Positions 52,839 through 62,314 of a DNA stretch of 64,000 nucleotides are shown in pieces. Source of the DNA: Oscillospiraceae bacterium (GTDB taxonomy: Bacteria; Bacillota; Clostridia; Oscillospirales; Ruminococcaceae); NCBI GenBank assembly GCA_017460835.1, contig JAFUAD010000060.1, forward strand, positions 1-64,000. The letters run 5' to 3'. Positions within the stretch are counted from its first letter, which is position 1. Each line of letters begins with the position of its first letter. Under the pieces are notes generated by a model. That model was not told where the DNA came from and ran no database searches. It saw nothing but the letters and a program-made list of their open reading frames with translations. A program made the translations under genes and the position numbers.

Positions 52839-54410
52839 TCACAAAAGCGGTGCAACAATCCGCATGATGCCGCCGAGAATTTTGTACCGGAACTTCTCAT
52901 TCCGGATGGAAACCGGCGTCACGGTTCTGCATAGCCGGAGTGTGCGCTGGAAATCCCGCTCAATATCCGGGATGCAGTCCGTTTTATAAAGATAGGTTGC
53001 GCACTCAAAATGGTGATACAGGCTGCGGTAATCGAGGTTGACCGAGCCGACGACCGCCTTGCAGCTGTCGCTGACAAACACCTTCGCATGCACAAAGCCC
53101 GGCTTGTACTCATAGATTTTGACCCCGGCCTCTGTCAGCGTCTTGTAATAGGTCTTGGCAATGGCATATGCATACGGCTTATCGGGGATGCCCGGCAGAA
53201 TGATCTTGACATCCACGCCGCGCATCGCCGCATATTTCAGCGCACTCTCCATCTCTCCGTCGAGAATCAGGTATGGTGTCATGATATGGACATAGGTTTT
53301 CGCGCGGTAAAGGATATCGAGATAGACATTTTCGCCGACCTTGTCCCCGTCCATCGGGACATCGCCGTAGGGCATGACATAGCCCCTCGCCTGAACCGGG
53401 TCGCTCGGAATTGCGAGGAACCGGTCCCATTCGGGCAGCCGCTCCGTGATATTCCACATTTGCAGGAACATCAGCGTAAAGCTGCTGACCGCCTCGCCCT
53501 TCAGCATGACCGCCGTATCCTTCCAGTGCCCGAAGCGGCGCACGCGGTTGATGTACTCATCCGAGAGGTTGATGCCGCCGTTGAATGCGACCTTGTTGTC
53601 GATGACGAGGATTTTTCTGTGGTCGCGGTAATTGTAGTGTGTAGAAATGACCGGGCGGATCGGCGCAAAATCCTTGCAGCGGATGCCGAGCTTCTTCATC
53701 CTGTCGGGGTAGTCAAAGGAAAGCGAGGACATCTCGCACATCCCGTCATACATGACGCGGACATCGACGCCTTCATCGGCCTTCTCCTTGAGGATTGAGA
53801 GAATCGAGCCCCACATCAGCCCCTCGCCGAGAATAAAGTATTCGAGGAAGATGAAGCGCTTTGCCTTGCGGAGCTCCGTGAGCAGCGCCTCATATTTGTC
53901 CTCGCCGGAGGGAAAATAGGTGACCTCCGTGTTCTTGTAGATCGGGAAGCAGCCGCTGCGGTTGACATAGCGGCAGAGGTCGTCGGTGCCGGAGAGAATC
54001 AGCTCGCGCCGGCTGAGCACCGCCGGATTCTGCCTGATCTTATTCTTGGAATCGTAGATCATCTGATAGACGCGCGCCATGATCGTGCGGTGCCCGATAT
54101 CGTTCATCGTATACCAGAGCAGAATCGCGCCGGGAATCGGAAACAGCGAGAGGATCGCGAGCCATGTCAGCTTTGCGGCGTAGTCCATGTCGCAGTTGAA
54201 CAGATAGACGACCATCCCGACGGTAAAGGTCACGCGGAATACATTGTATACCGTTCGGTACTGTGTCAGCCAGCGGTAGCCCGCCATCAGGATCAGAAGC
54301 TGCACAAACAGCAGGAACAGAATCAGCAGCAGACGGCTGAATACGAGCTTCCAAAGATTCTTTTTCCGCTTCGGAAGCAGGCGGATGATCAGCGGATAGC
54401 GCTGCGCCAT
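52839..54410 (-). CDS. cls: Cardiolipin synthase
   Basis: A membrane-bound phospholipase-D-family enzyme joining two phosphatidylglycerols to make cardiolipin. The 523-residue protein has two N-terminal membrane helices (LVFSRLLLILFLLFVQLLIL and LTWLAILSLFPIPGAILLW), then two HKD sites: HYNYRDHRKILVID near 263 and FVHAKVFVSDSCKAVVGSVN near 445. A basic N-terminal patch (LLPKRKKNLWK) precedes helix 1. ATG at 54410 has AGGAGG 8 bases upstream. It is divergent from the alarmone synthetase gene. Confidence 0.93.
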   Translation of the reverse strand: MAQRYPLIIRLLPKRKKNLWKLVFSRLLLILFLLFVQLLILMAGYRWLTQYRTVYNVFRVTFTVGMVVYLFNCDMDYAAKLTWLAILSLFPIPGAILLWYTMNDIGHRTIMARVYQMIYDSKNKIRQNPAVLSRRELILSGTDDLCRYVNRSGCFPIYKNTEVTYFPSGEDKYEALLTELRKAKRFIFLEYFILGEGLMWGSILSILKEKADEGVDVRVMYDGMCEMSSLSFDYPDRMKKLGIRCKDFAPIRPVISTHYNYRDHRKILVIDNKVAFNGGINLSDEYINRVRRFGHWKDTAVMLKGEAVSSFTLMFLQMWNITERLPEWDRFLAIPSDPVQARGYVMPYGDVPMDGDKVGENVYLDILYRAKTYVHIMTPYLILDGEMESALKYAAMRGVDVKIILPGIPDKPYAYAIAKTYYKTLTEAGVKIYEYKPGFVHAKVFVSDSCKAVVGSVNLDYRSLYHHFECATYLYKTDCIPDIERDFQRTLRLCRTVTPVSIRNEKFRYKILGGIMRIVAPLL

Positions 54411-54473
54411 ACCGAATCCCTCCTTTTTTTGAAATATGAAGCAAAGTATCACAGAAATTTCATCCGGCCTTTA

Positions 54474-54502
54474 TTGACCGCAGTTTATTTTTATGATATA
54501 AT
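54474..54502 (+). promoter_or_regulatory. Promoter for the alarmone synthetase gene
   Basis: TTGACC (54474-54479), 17 bases, TATAAT (54497-54502), about 50 bases before the ATG. Confidence 0.8.
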
Positions 54503-54555
54503 GAGGCTGCCGCTTATGAAACGGCGCCATCAGAATACAAAGGAAGTGCAAAAGC

Positions 54556-55299
54556 ATGGAATACCCGGTTTCGCAGCCGCAGTCCGGCAGTCAGAATATG
54601 GAGCTCATGCGGCAGATGCAGGATTTCGCCGAGATCGACATTACGGAAAACGAGTTCATTGACCTGCTGGAGGTCAGCATGATGCCGATTCAGCAGTTTT
54701 TCACATACTATAAATGTGCGATCATGGAGATCGAGACCAAATTCAAGGTGCTGAACGAGCAGTTCTCGCTGAACGGCGAGAGCAACCCGATCGAGTTCAT
54801 CCAGTCGCGCATCAAGAGCTACGGCAGCATTCTGCGGAAGATCTCCGCAAAGGACATCCCGCGCAGCCTGGACGGCATCGAGACGCAGATTAACGATGTT
54901 GCGGGCATCCGGGTCGTCTGCTCGTTTGTGCAGGATATTTACCGCCTCGCAGACTGCTTTTTGCAGCAGGATGACATCACGCTCTTAGAGCGGAAGGATT
55001 ACATCCAGAACCCGAAGCCGAACGGCTACCGCAGCCTGCATCTGATCGTCGCCGTGCCGATCTTCCTCGAAAACGAGAAGCGGCTGGTCAAGGCGGAGGT
55101 TCAGCTCCGCACGCTGGCGATGGACTTCTGGGCGAGCCTTGAGCACAAGCTGCGCTATAAGAAGGATCTGCCGGAAACGACGCTGAATGCGCTCGCGAGC
55201 GATCTGAAGCTCTGCGCGGATGAAAGTGCCCGCTGGGATGCAAAAATGCAGGAAATCCGGAACCAGATTCAGGATTCGGCGATATTCCCGAACGGATAA
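54556..55299 (+). CDS. relQ: Small alarmone synthetase (GTP pyrophosphokinase, RelQ/YjbM type)
   Basis: Makes (p)ppGpp from GTP/GDP and ATP without a hydrolase domain. The 247-residue protein has the synthetase motifs IQSRIKSYGSILRK, INDVAGIRVVCSFVQDIY, PKPNGYRSLHLIV (G-loop type) and EVQLRTLAMDFWASLEHKLR. Short N-terminal and C-terminal helices complete a RelQ-like protein (B. subtilis YjbM is about 211 residues). AAAGGAAG lies before the ATG. A repeat array with outward promoters begins 8 bases after its stop and points back into it antisense. Confidence 0.93.
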   Translation: MEYPVSQPQSGSQNMELMRQMQDFAEIDITENEFIDLLEVSMMPIQQFFTYYKCAIMEIETKFKVLNEQFSLNGESNPIEFIQSRIKSYGSILRKISAKDIPRSLDGIETQINDVAGIRVVCSFVQDIYRLADCFLQQDDITLLERKDYIQNPKPNGYRSLHLIVAVPIFLENEKRLVKAEVQLRTLAMDFWASLEHKLRYKKDLPETTLNALASDLKLCADESARWDAKMQEIRNQIQDSAIFPNG

Positions 55300-55307
55300 C
55301 ACCTGTT

Positions 55308-55336
55308 ATTATATCATATTATGCGTAAAATTGCAA
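55308..55336 (-). promoter_or_regulatory. Promoter in repeat copy 3, first unit
   Basis: Minus strand TTGCAA (55331-55336), 17 bases, TATAAT (55308-55313). Transcription would run antisense into relQ. Confidence 0.45.
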
Positions 55337-55402
55337 TGAAAAGAAGGGAAAAAAACATGGCAGGTGCTGCCGGGGAGTAAATCCGGAGGCCGGCACTGCC
55401 GG

Positions 55403-55431
55403 CTTATACCATAAAAAGAGGAAAAACGCAA
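55403..55431 (-). promoter_or_regulatory. Promoter-like site in repeat copy 3, second unit
   Basis: Minus strand TTGCGT (55426-55431), 17 bases, TATAAG (55403-55408). Confidence 0.4.
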
Positions 55432-55512
55432 TGGGAGCGGGTGAAAAAGTCCGATTGGGAATTGCCGGGGAGTAAAACCGGAGGCCGGCACTGCCGGCTT
55501 TCCCGTAATACA

Positions 55513-55548
55513 ACGAAAAACAGCGAGGTATATGCCCCGCTGTTTTGA
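55513..55548 (-). terminator. Terminator of the AddBA-like operon
   Basis: On the minus strand AACAGCG pairs with CGCTGTT, followed by TTTCGTTG; it begins 3 bases after the stop at 55551. Confidence 0.65.
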
Positions 55549-55550
55549 TT

Positions 55551-58500
55551 TTATACATCAATATGATAGATCCGTGCATCTGCCTCCGCGCCGATGATCG
55601 CCCGGACTGCCTCTCTGTACGCGGCAAGCTGTGCCGCATATTTTTCCGCCAGATGCGCGCGCTCGGCATTGGTCTTGTAATCCACAATATGCCACGCGCC
55701 GTCCTTGCGGTACAGCAGGTCGATCACGCCGGAAACGATCTCGCTGCCGCGCTGCTGACAGAACGGCACCTCGCAGCAGACCTCGTCGGCGCCCCTCAGC
55801 TCAGCGAGCAGGTCGGCAGGTGTGCCGTCCGACTGCGGATAGCCACCGTGCGTTACGGTGCCGAGCACGCCGCGCAGCAGGGGAGCATACACTGCCTCCT
55901 CTGCATCAAATTCACGCAGAATCGCAGAAATCAGCGCATCCCCGTCTTTGGGTACGCCGCCTGACACCATGTACTCCATAAGCCGGTGAACCAGCGTTCC
56001 GGTCAGCGCGGCATTCCGGTCGAGCGGTTCCTCCTGCGGCGCATCCTCTGCGTCATCCGCCGTCACCGGTTTCAGCCTGATCCGGCTCGGCCGCACGATG
56101 GCATAGGTCGGCTCGGTGACAGACTGGTCACGGAGAACCGACTGCTCCGCCGCGGCATCGTACAGCGCATCGCCGTCGGTGCGGATGACAGGCTCCGGGA
56201 TTGCGGCCGGATTCTCCGGGATGCAGGCATCCATGCAGCCCTCTGCCTGTTCAAGAAATGCGCTCCACGGATTTTTTCCGAGCCGCTCGCCGCTCTCTTT
56301 CCTGCTGTCCCCGATGATCAGGATGTTTTCCGCACGGGTCGCGGCAACATAGAGCAAACGCAGCCTTTCGGCATCGGCGCAAATGCGCTCCTGCTCGAGC
56401 TCCTCCGGGTAAAGGTCGGTCTCTGCGACGGTTTGCAGCGCGCTTGAGAGGCGGAAAATGCGGCATGCCGTCCGGCCGGGCTCATGCACGACACGCAGAG
56501 CCGGCTCATGGATCTCGGCATACGGGTCCGCAAGAATCACGATCGGTGCTTCGAGTCCCTTTACCTTGTGCAGATTTGCAATGTGAACGCGGTTTTCATC
56601 CGGCGACAGGCTGACGCAGCGCTCCTCCCCGGAGCCTTCCAGCAAGGCCTGCAAAAAGGCCGCCGCATCCGCGTGGCTGATGACCGTGCCGTCCCGCTCC
56701 GCCTTCCGCAGAAGCTCCAGCGCATAGCAATAGTATTCCAGCGCAGCGCTGCCGGTTTTCGCAAACAGTCTGCTGCCGTCGGAAATGACCGCGAGCAGTG
56801 CGGCGCTGTCCGTACCGGCTGCCGCCGATGCATATTGCCTTAGCTGTGCGAATGCGGATTGCAGCGCCGGGAACTGCGCAAGCGTCTCCTCCTGCTCCGC
56901 AAAGAGATACAGCCTTCCGCCGATGCTGCAAAATTGTCTGACGGTTTCCTCGGGGATGCAGAATACCTCGGAGGTCAGTGCGCGGAAAACCGACATGGAG
57001 TCCCGCGGCATCGCAGCAGCCGCAAGGATGCGGATCGCCGCACGCAGCGCACCGCTGTCCGAGAAATCGGTTTTGCCCTCGACGCGGACGGGAATCCCGG
57101 CGGCAGTGAGCTGCTTTGCGATCTCGGCCGTCTGCTTTTTGCGGTATGAGATCACCATGATATCGCTGAATTTCGGCGGGTTTCCGTCCTTCATCCGGAC
57201 GGCGGGGTTGCCGATCAGCCGCCGGATCACGCCGGTCACGCGCATGGCATCGTCTGCCAGACTTCTGCCGCCCTTGCTGACCGTAACCGGATAGGTATAG
57301 ATGCCGGAAAACACCGTATCCGCTTCGGAATCGTCCACCGGAATCGGATAAAACGCGCTCTGCTCGCCCTCTGCTTCCGTGAGCAGCGCCGGGAATACCG
57401 CATTGAACCTTCTGCGCATTTTCGCAGTCGAGCGGAAATTCCGGCTCAGGGTCAGAACCTCGCCGGCGCCCTGTGAAAATATGCTGCGGACGCGCAGAAA
57501 CGAGCTGACGTCTGCGCCGCGGAACCGGTAGATGGACTGCTTCGGGTCGCCGACAATAAACAGCGAGCCCGGGCGCGGCACACAGGCAGTCCAGTCCGGG
57601 ACGGGCTCCTGAGCGGCGAGATAGAACACGATCTCCGCCTGAAGCGGGTCGGTGTCCTGAAATTCATCCACGAGATAATAGCGGTGCCGCTTTGCGATAT
57701 GGCGGATCAGTCTGCCGCCGCTGCGTGCATCGTCGCGGAGCGTATCCCGGAGGGTCAGCAGCGCGTCATGAAATGTCATGCGCCCCTTTCTGCGCATTTC
57801 CGATGCGATCTCCCGCGCGGCGCAGACCAGAAAATCCACCGTCGCCGCATAGCGCAGCGCCGTCAGTTTCCGGTAGACCTCCGATGCCTTCGTGCTCAGG
57901 AAATAGTAGGATTCCCTTGCACCCTCGTGATATTCAAAAATCCCGGGCAGCTCTGCGCCGACGGATTCCGGCGTATAGATCTGCCGCTTGCTGTCCTTGC
58001 CAAGCCGCAGCCCGTCCAGCTTGCCGAGTGTTTCCGCTGCCTCCCCGATCCGGTTGTTCCATTTGCCTCTGAGAACGGAAATATACCGCGGAAGCTGCTT
58101 CAGAGTGCTCTGCGAATCCTTGACGCCCGAGACATATTCCGGATGCGTGCTGAGCTGCTGTAAGGTCAGGATCAGGCGGTATTTCCAGTCTGTGAAGGCC
58201 GCGTCCGTGTCTGTGTCATCGGGCTGCGGATATTGGAAATCCGCCTCGCGCCGTTCGGTGAAGGTGCTGATGCAGGACGCAAACACATCATCGGCATGGG
58301 GCTGCACCGAGCGGAACAGCTCATATTTTTTCTGCAATGCCTCCCCGTAGGCGCCGTGCTTGATGCGCGCATATTCCGCGAGATAATCGCCGACCGCCTC
58401 GCTGCCCGCGCAGACAGCCGTTTCCGAGGGCATGTCAGCATCCAGCGGATGCTCATGCAGCAGCGTATTGGCAAAGGAGTCGATCGTGCCCATGAAGCAG

Positions 58501-58799
58501 AGATCAATGTTCTCCAGCGCATCGGCATACCGTTTGCGGCGCACGGGATCGGTCTCGCTGCGGCTGTGCTCCATGAGCTTTCTGCGGAATCTGCTGTAAA
58601 ATTCATTTGCGGCGGCTTTGGTGAAGGTGATCGCGCAGATTTCGCTGACGTCGATCCCCCCGGCGACCATTGCGGTCATGCGGGCAACGAGCGAGGTTGT
58701 TTTGCCCGAGCCGGCAGCCGCCTCGACAAAGAAGCTGCTGCCCGTTTCCTCCGCGATTCGTCTGCGCGCGAGCGCATCCTGTTCTGTGACCGTCAGCAT
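55551..58799 (-). CDS. addA: AddA-like UvrD/RecB helicase-nuclease
   Basis: A 1082-residue ATP-dependent exonuclease helicase subunit for double-strand-break end processing. Superfamily 1 motifs: Walker A VEAAAGSGKTTSLVARM at 25, CAITFTKAAANEF (Ia), YYLVDEFQDTDPLQ (II), VGDPKQSIYRFRGAD (III), LSRNFRS (IV), VHIANLHKVKGLEAPIVI (V) and LYVAATRAENILI (VI). A C-terminal PD-(D/E)XK nuclease is present: LVHRLMEYM and SGVIDLLYRKDGAWHIVDYKT. It is shorter than B. subtilis AddA (about 1230). It overlaps the upstream AddB-like gene by 7 bases. Chi recognition cannot be judged from sequence. Confidence 0.9.
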   Translation of the reverse strand: MLTVTEQDALARRRIAEETGSSFFVEAAAGSGKTTSLVARMTAMVAGGIDVSEICAITFTKAAANEFYSRFRRKLMEHSRSETDPVRRKRYADALENIDLCFMGTIDSFANTLLHEHPLDADMPSETAVCAGSEAVGDYLAEYARIKHGAYGEALQKKYELFRSVQPHADDVFASCISTFTERREADFQYPQPDDTDTDAAFTDWKYRLILTLQQLSTHPEYVSGVKDSQSTLKQLPRYISVLRGKWNNRIGEAAETLGKLDGLRLGKDSKRQIYTPESVGAELPGIFEYHEGARESYYFLSTKASEVYRKLTALRYAATVDFLVCAAREIASEMRRKGRMTFHDALLTLRDTLRDDARSGGRLIRHIAKRHRYYLVDEFQDTDPLQAEIVFYLAAQEPVPDWTACVPRPGSLFIVGDPKQSIYRFRGADVSSFLRVRSIFSQGAGEVLTLSRNFRSTAKMRRRFNAVFPALLTEAEGEQSAFYPIPVDDSEADTVFSGIYTYPVTVSKGGRSLADDAMRVTGVIRRLIGNPAVRMKDGNPPKFSDIMVISYRKKQTAEIAKQLTAAGIPVRVEGKTDFSDSGALRAAIRILAAAAMPRDSMSVFRALTSEVFCIPEETVRQFCSIGGRLYLFAEQEETLAQFPALQSAFAQLRQYASAAAGTDSAALLAVISDGSRLFAKTGSAALEYYCYALELLRKAERDGTVISHADAAAFLQALLEGSGEERCVSLSPDENRVHIANLHKVKGLEAPIVILADPYAEIHEPALRVVHEPGRTACRIFRLSSALQTVAETDLYPEELEQERICADAERLRLLYVAATRAENILIIGDSRKESGERLGKNPWSAFLEQAEGCMDACIPENPAAIPEPVIRTDGDALYDAAAEQSVLRDQSVTEPTYAIVRPSRIRLKPVTADDAEDAPQEEPLDRNAALTGTLVHRLMEYMVSGGVPKDGDALISAILREFDAEEAVYAPLLRGVLGTVTHGGYPQSDGTPADLLAELRGADEVCCEVPFCQQRGSEIVSGVIDLLYRKDGAWHIVDYKTNAERAHLAEKYAAQLAAYREAVRAIIGAEADARIYHIDV

Positions 58800-61282
58800 G
58801 ACACTGCACCTCCTTCTTCGCAGATGCCCCGGTACGGGCAGTATTGACAGTTGTCGCGGGAAGCCGAAGCCGGGTAGCGGTTCTGCTGCATGGCCTCCGC
58901 GATCCCGCCGAGCTTCTGTTCAATGAGCGCGGCGCGTTCCGGCGTATATTCGCAGGAAACGGATTTGTTCAGCCGCAGATACCGGTAGTCTCCGCCGCTG
59001 ACAGCCACCCCGCTCCTTGTGAGCATATCCGCATACAGCATAACCTGAATGCACGAAAATACGTCGTTCTCCTCATGCCGCAGCCTGCGCCCGGTTTTAT
59101 AGTCGAGGATCCGGCAGGTGCCGTCCGGCATGAGCGCCAGCGCATCCGGCCTGCCCTTTACCGTAATGCCGCAGCCGTATGTGACGGTCAGCTCCTGCTC
59201 CGCCTCCTGAATCTGCATTTCCTCCGCCGCTTCGTACCCGTTTGTGACTGTCTGCATGAAATCCTGCCTGTCCTTATCGGCATCGTTCGGGTTCATCGGC
59301 GGGCGCTCCGTCAGGTAATGCTCAAACACCTGTCCGGCATTGGCCAGAAATTCCGCCTGTCCGGGCTTATCGCCGCAGAGGAATTCCATCGCCTTATGCA
59401 CCAGCGTGCCGAAATCCCTTGCGCTGACCACGGTAAACACATCGTCAGGCTCCGTGATTCTCAACCCCATGACATTCTCATAGCAAAAGCGTTTGGGGCA
59501 GGCAAGGTACGTCTCGATTTTGCTCGGTGACAGATTGCGCAGCATGCCGGTGATCTCCTGTGCTTCGGGCGGCGCGGCAAGCTCTGCGGCAACCGTTCCG
59601 CCCGCAAGGTAGGCACGCCCGATCTGCGTCATGCCGGGCAGATTCTGCGTGAAATAGCCGACCCGCTTCACAGACGCCCGGAATGCGGCTTCATCCTTGC
59701 CGCCCGCCTCCCGGAAGAGCGCATAGAGCGCCGATGACGCATTGTTCGCCTTCAGCTCTGCGGCATCATAGCAGCAGCAGCTCAGCTCCGTGCGGATTTG
59801 CAGAGCCGCCGCGGTCATCAGCAGGTCGTGCAGCGCATTCTGCGCCTGCCGGATGAGATTGCGGGAGGTCGGCGCGGCTTCTCCGAAGGCTGCGAGCTCG
59901 TCATCGAGCAGCAGATAGTTTTCGGTCGGCTCGCCGGGGAACTTTTCAGAGGAAAGCCCCATGACAAAGAGATTCGGCCGAAGCGCAGTCAGCGCGCCGG
60001 AAACGGTTGTGACATGCAGTGCCCCCTCGCGGCTGTTCTCCGCGCAGATGCGTGCTTGCAGCAGCTCCGGGAACAGGCTTTCCGCCGGTGCGCCGGTCAT
60101 GGCGGTGAACCGCTCCAGCGCATCGCCGATCTTCGTTTTCGCGGCGCTGTCCAGTCTGCCGAGGCTGTTTTTGCGGATTCGGGCATAGCGGCGGATCAGC
60201 TCCGCACACTGCATGCCGTCTCCGGAAAATACGCTGCTGAGCTGCGGAATCAGCGCCCTGTCGCATTCCTCCGCCGGCTGATAGGCCGCGATGCGAGCAG
60301 CATTTTGTCCGGGGTCGGCGCCGAGCCGCATGGAGCCTGCGATGCGGATAAAATCGTCAAGCCGCTCAATGCCGTGATCCTGACAGAACTGCTTTGTATC
60401 AAAGGCGGCGCCGGTGAGGAGCGCACGCAGCGCGTCGATGCCGCAGTGACCGCCTGTCAGCCAGCTCCGGTAATCGCGCAGAACCGCCGCAGGATTGCTC
60501 AGGGTAACGGGCAGCCCGCAGCCGAATGTGACCGGAATCCCGAAGCGCGCTGCAAGCTCAAACAAAAGCTGTGCATCGCCCGGGTCGGTCAGCGCGACGG
60601 TACACTGATCGAGCGGCAGCTTTTCGCGAAAGACCGTTCCGATGACAAATTCCGCCTCGCTCGCGGCGCCGTATGCCTCCGTGATCTGCGGCATCGGCAT
60701 CGCCTGCTCCGGCACATGCAGCAGCTCCCGCACGGAAACGAGCCGGGGCTCTCCCGCAGAGAGCCGCGCAGCCAATGCCTGTTCCAGCGGGGCGAGCGGG
60801 AATTCCCGCAGCACCGAGCATACGGTTCCGAGCGGCTCTGCATCGGCAGCGGCAAGCCGGATGATCCCGGCGGTATCGGTCAGATTCTGCTCCCGCAATG
60901 CCGCAGTGTACCGGTCATAGACTGCGAGCAGCGCAGCATTTTTCTCACGGAAGGGGCTGTCCTTCAGGCGCTCAGCAATGCAAGCCCGTTCATCGCCGGT
61001 GATTTGCAGGCGCAGCGTATGCAGCGTCGCTGCGAGATTTTGCGCATCATGATACGATGCGCTCGCGAAATACGGGATTTCTCTCAGGAAGCGGAAGATC
61101 AGCGCGGCCTCGGTGTCCGGCGTGATCAGCGTCTCCGCGGGCACGATGCCGGAGCGCATCAGCCCAAGCTTCGCCAGCTCTGCCGGCCGCATGACGCGCA
61201 GGCCGAGTGTCGCAGTCCGGTACCGCGCCATTGTCCGGAGCAGCTCGGTGCCGTTCGGCGCAATCAGGATTTGTTCCTGCAT
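58793..61282 (-). CDS. addB: AddB-like PD-(D/E)XK nuclease with iron-sulfur cysteines
   Basis: An 829-residue partner of the AddA-like subunit. The N-terminal helicase-like part is degenerate: where AddB has a Walker A this one reads IAPNGTELLRTMARY, so ATPase activity is unlikely. The C-terminal nuclease has KGRPDALALMPDG and ILDYKTGRR, framed by four cysteines of an AddB-type [4Fe-4S] staple (SKIETYLACPKRFCYENV and CQYCPYRGIC). B. subtilis AddB is about 1166 residues, so this is a shortened type. Start at 61282 follows AAAAGGA. It is the first gene of a two-gene operon with a near-consensus promoter. Confidence 0.85.
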   Translation of the reverse strand: MQEQILIAPNGTELLRTMARYRTATLGLRVMRPAELAKLGLMRSGIVPAETLITPDTEAALIFRFLREIPYFASASYHDAQNLAATLHTLRLQITGDERACIAERLKDSPFREKNAALLAVYDRYTAALREQNLTDTAGIIRLAAADAEPLGTVCSVLREFPLAPLEQALAARLSAGEPRLVSVRELLHVPEQAMPMPQITEAYGAASEAEFVIGTVFREKLPLDQCTVALTDPGDAQLLFELAARFGIPVTFGCGLPVTLSNPAAVLRDYRSWLTGGHCGIDALRALLTGAAFDTKQFCQDHGIERLDDFIRIAGSMRLGADPGQNAARIAAYQPAEECDRALIPQLSSVFSGDGMQCAELIRRYARIRKNSLGRLDSAAKTKIGDALERFTAMTGAPAESLFPELLQARICAENSREGALHVTTVSGALTALRPNLFVMGLSSEKFPGEPTENYLLLDDELAAFGEAAPTSRNLIRQAQNALHDLLMTAAALQIRTELSCCCYDAAELKANNASSALYALFREAGGKDEAAFRASVKRVGYFTQNLPGMTQIGRAYLAGGTVAAELAAPPEAQEITGMLRNLSPSKIETYLACPKRFCYENVMGLRITEPDDVFTVVSARDFGTLVHKAMEFLCGDKPGQAEFLANAGQVFEHYLTERPPMNPNDADKDRQDFMQTVTNGYEAAEEMQIQEAEQELTVTYGCGITVKGRPDALALMPDGTCRILDYKTGRRLRHEENDVFSCIQVMLYADMLTRSGVAVSGGDYRYLRLNKSVSCEYTPERAALIEQKLGGIAEAMQQNRYPASASRDNCQYCPYRGICEEGGAVSC

Positions 61283-61318
61283 AGAATTTCACATCCTTTT
61301 CCGGTGAAATATATGAAT

Positions 61319-61347
61319 ATTGTATCATATTTCTGTTATCTTGTCAA
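61319..61347 (-). promoter_or_regulatory. Promoter for the AddBA-like operon
   Basis: Minus strand TTGACA (61342-61347), 17 bases, TACAAT (61319-61324), about 36 bases upstream of the start. Confidence 0.8.
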
Positions 61348-61492
61348 TTGAAATTATGCTTTTTGCATTTCTGCTTTTTTCGCAGATTGCGAGTCGGCTC
61401 AGGACGCTTCCCGCCGGGCAGATGAAATGCCCGCTATGCCTTCGGACAGAGTCGGAGTATTCAAAATGCGGTGTATGAATCGTGTATGAATA

Positions 61493-61535
61493 AAGCCGTT
61501 AAGAGTACGTTTTACGACTCTTAACGGCTTCTCCA
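61493..61535 (-). terminator. Terminator after yebC
   Basis: AAGCCGTTAAGAGT and ACTCTTAACGGCTT form a perfect 14-bp stem; on the minus strand TTTATTC follows. It closes the obg-mrnC-yebC transcript. The rest of 61348-61492 shows nothing I can name. Confidence 0.8.
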
Positions 61536-61565
61536 AAGACGTATTTACGCGATTTTCATAGCGGT

Positions 61566-62303
61566 TCAATCCTCACTGGGCATATCCCAGTTGTGCCAGA
61601 CATTCTGCACATCGTCGTCATCCTCAAGATGCTCAAGCAGCAGTCCCATCTTGCGGATGGACTCCTCCTCGGTCAGGGTGACATAGGTGCTCGGAACCTC
61701 TGCTTCCTCCGCAGATGCGACCAGATAGCCCTTGCCGGTGAGCCCCTCGCGCAGCTCGCTCAGCGCTGCCGGGTCGCAGACGATCTCGACGCTGTCCTCC
61801 TCGAAGGTCATGTCATCGCCGCCGAATTCCATAACATCCTCCAGCACGGTGTCCTCATCGAGCTCGCCCTCGTGCTCCAGAATGACAATGCCCTTCTTGG
61901 AGAACAGATACGAAACGCAGCCGTTTGTGCCGAGGTTGCCGCCGAATTTATCGAAATAGTGGCGGATATTGCCCGCGGTACGGTTCTTGTTGTCGGTCAG
62001 GCACTCGACGATGACCGCGACGCCGTTCGGGCCGTATCCCTCATAGGTCAGGCTCTCGTAGTTGTTCTTGTCACTGTCGCCGGCGGCCTTCTTGATGAGG
62101 CGGTCGATGTTGTCGTTCGGCACATTGTTTGCCTTTGCCTTTGCGATCAGATCGCGCAGCTTGCTGTTATTGTTCGGGTCGGGGCCGCCCTCTTTGATGA
62201 CGACCATCATCTCTCTGCCGATTTTGGTAAAGATCTTGGCCTTGACGGCGTCGGTCGCTTCCTTTTTGCGCTTGATGTTATTCCACTTGGAATGTCCTGA
62301 CAT
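61566..62303 (-). CDS. yebC: YebC/PmpR family protein (translation factor or regulator)
   Basis: A 245-residue protein of the TACO1/YebC family. The conserved start MSGHSKWNNIKRKKEATDAV is intact, followed by GGPDPNNNSKLRDLIAKA, NVPNDNIDRLIKKA, YEGYGPNGVAVIVECLTDNKNR and the acidic FGGNLGTNGCVSYLF region. The family has been linked both to transcription control and, more recently, to translation through proline-rich stretches. The start has AGGAGGG upstream. It follows mrnC by 11 bases as the last gene of the unit. Confidence 0.95.
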   Translation of the reverse strand: MSGHSKWNNIKRKKEATDAVKAKIFTKIGREMMVVIKEGGPDPNNNSKLRDLIAKAKANNVPNDNIDRLIKKAAGDSDKNNYESLTYEGYGPNGVAVIVECLTDNKNRTAGNIRHYFDKFGGNLGTNGCVSYLFSKKGIVILEHEGELDEDTVLEDVMEFGGDDMTFEEDSVEIVCDPAALSELREGLTGKGYLVASAEEAEVPSTYVTLTEEESIRKMGLLLEHLEDDDDVQNVWHNWDMPSED

Positions 62304-62314
62304 AAGAAACCCTC

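Larger units (their letters stand above)
55308..55502 (-). repeat. Interspersed terminator-promoter repeat, copy 3 (two tandem units)
   Basis: Two units in tandem, each ending (plus strand) in TGCCGGGGAGTAAA then CCGGAGGCCGGCACTGCCGG (to about 55404 and 55500). The second unit is nearly identical to the repeat at 3155; the first is diverged. Each has a TTGCRW-17-TATAAK promoter on the minus strand and a GCCGGCACTGCCGGC hairpin. It fills the gap between convergent relQ and the AddA-like gene. Confidence 0.8.
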
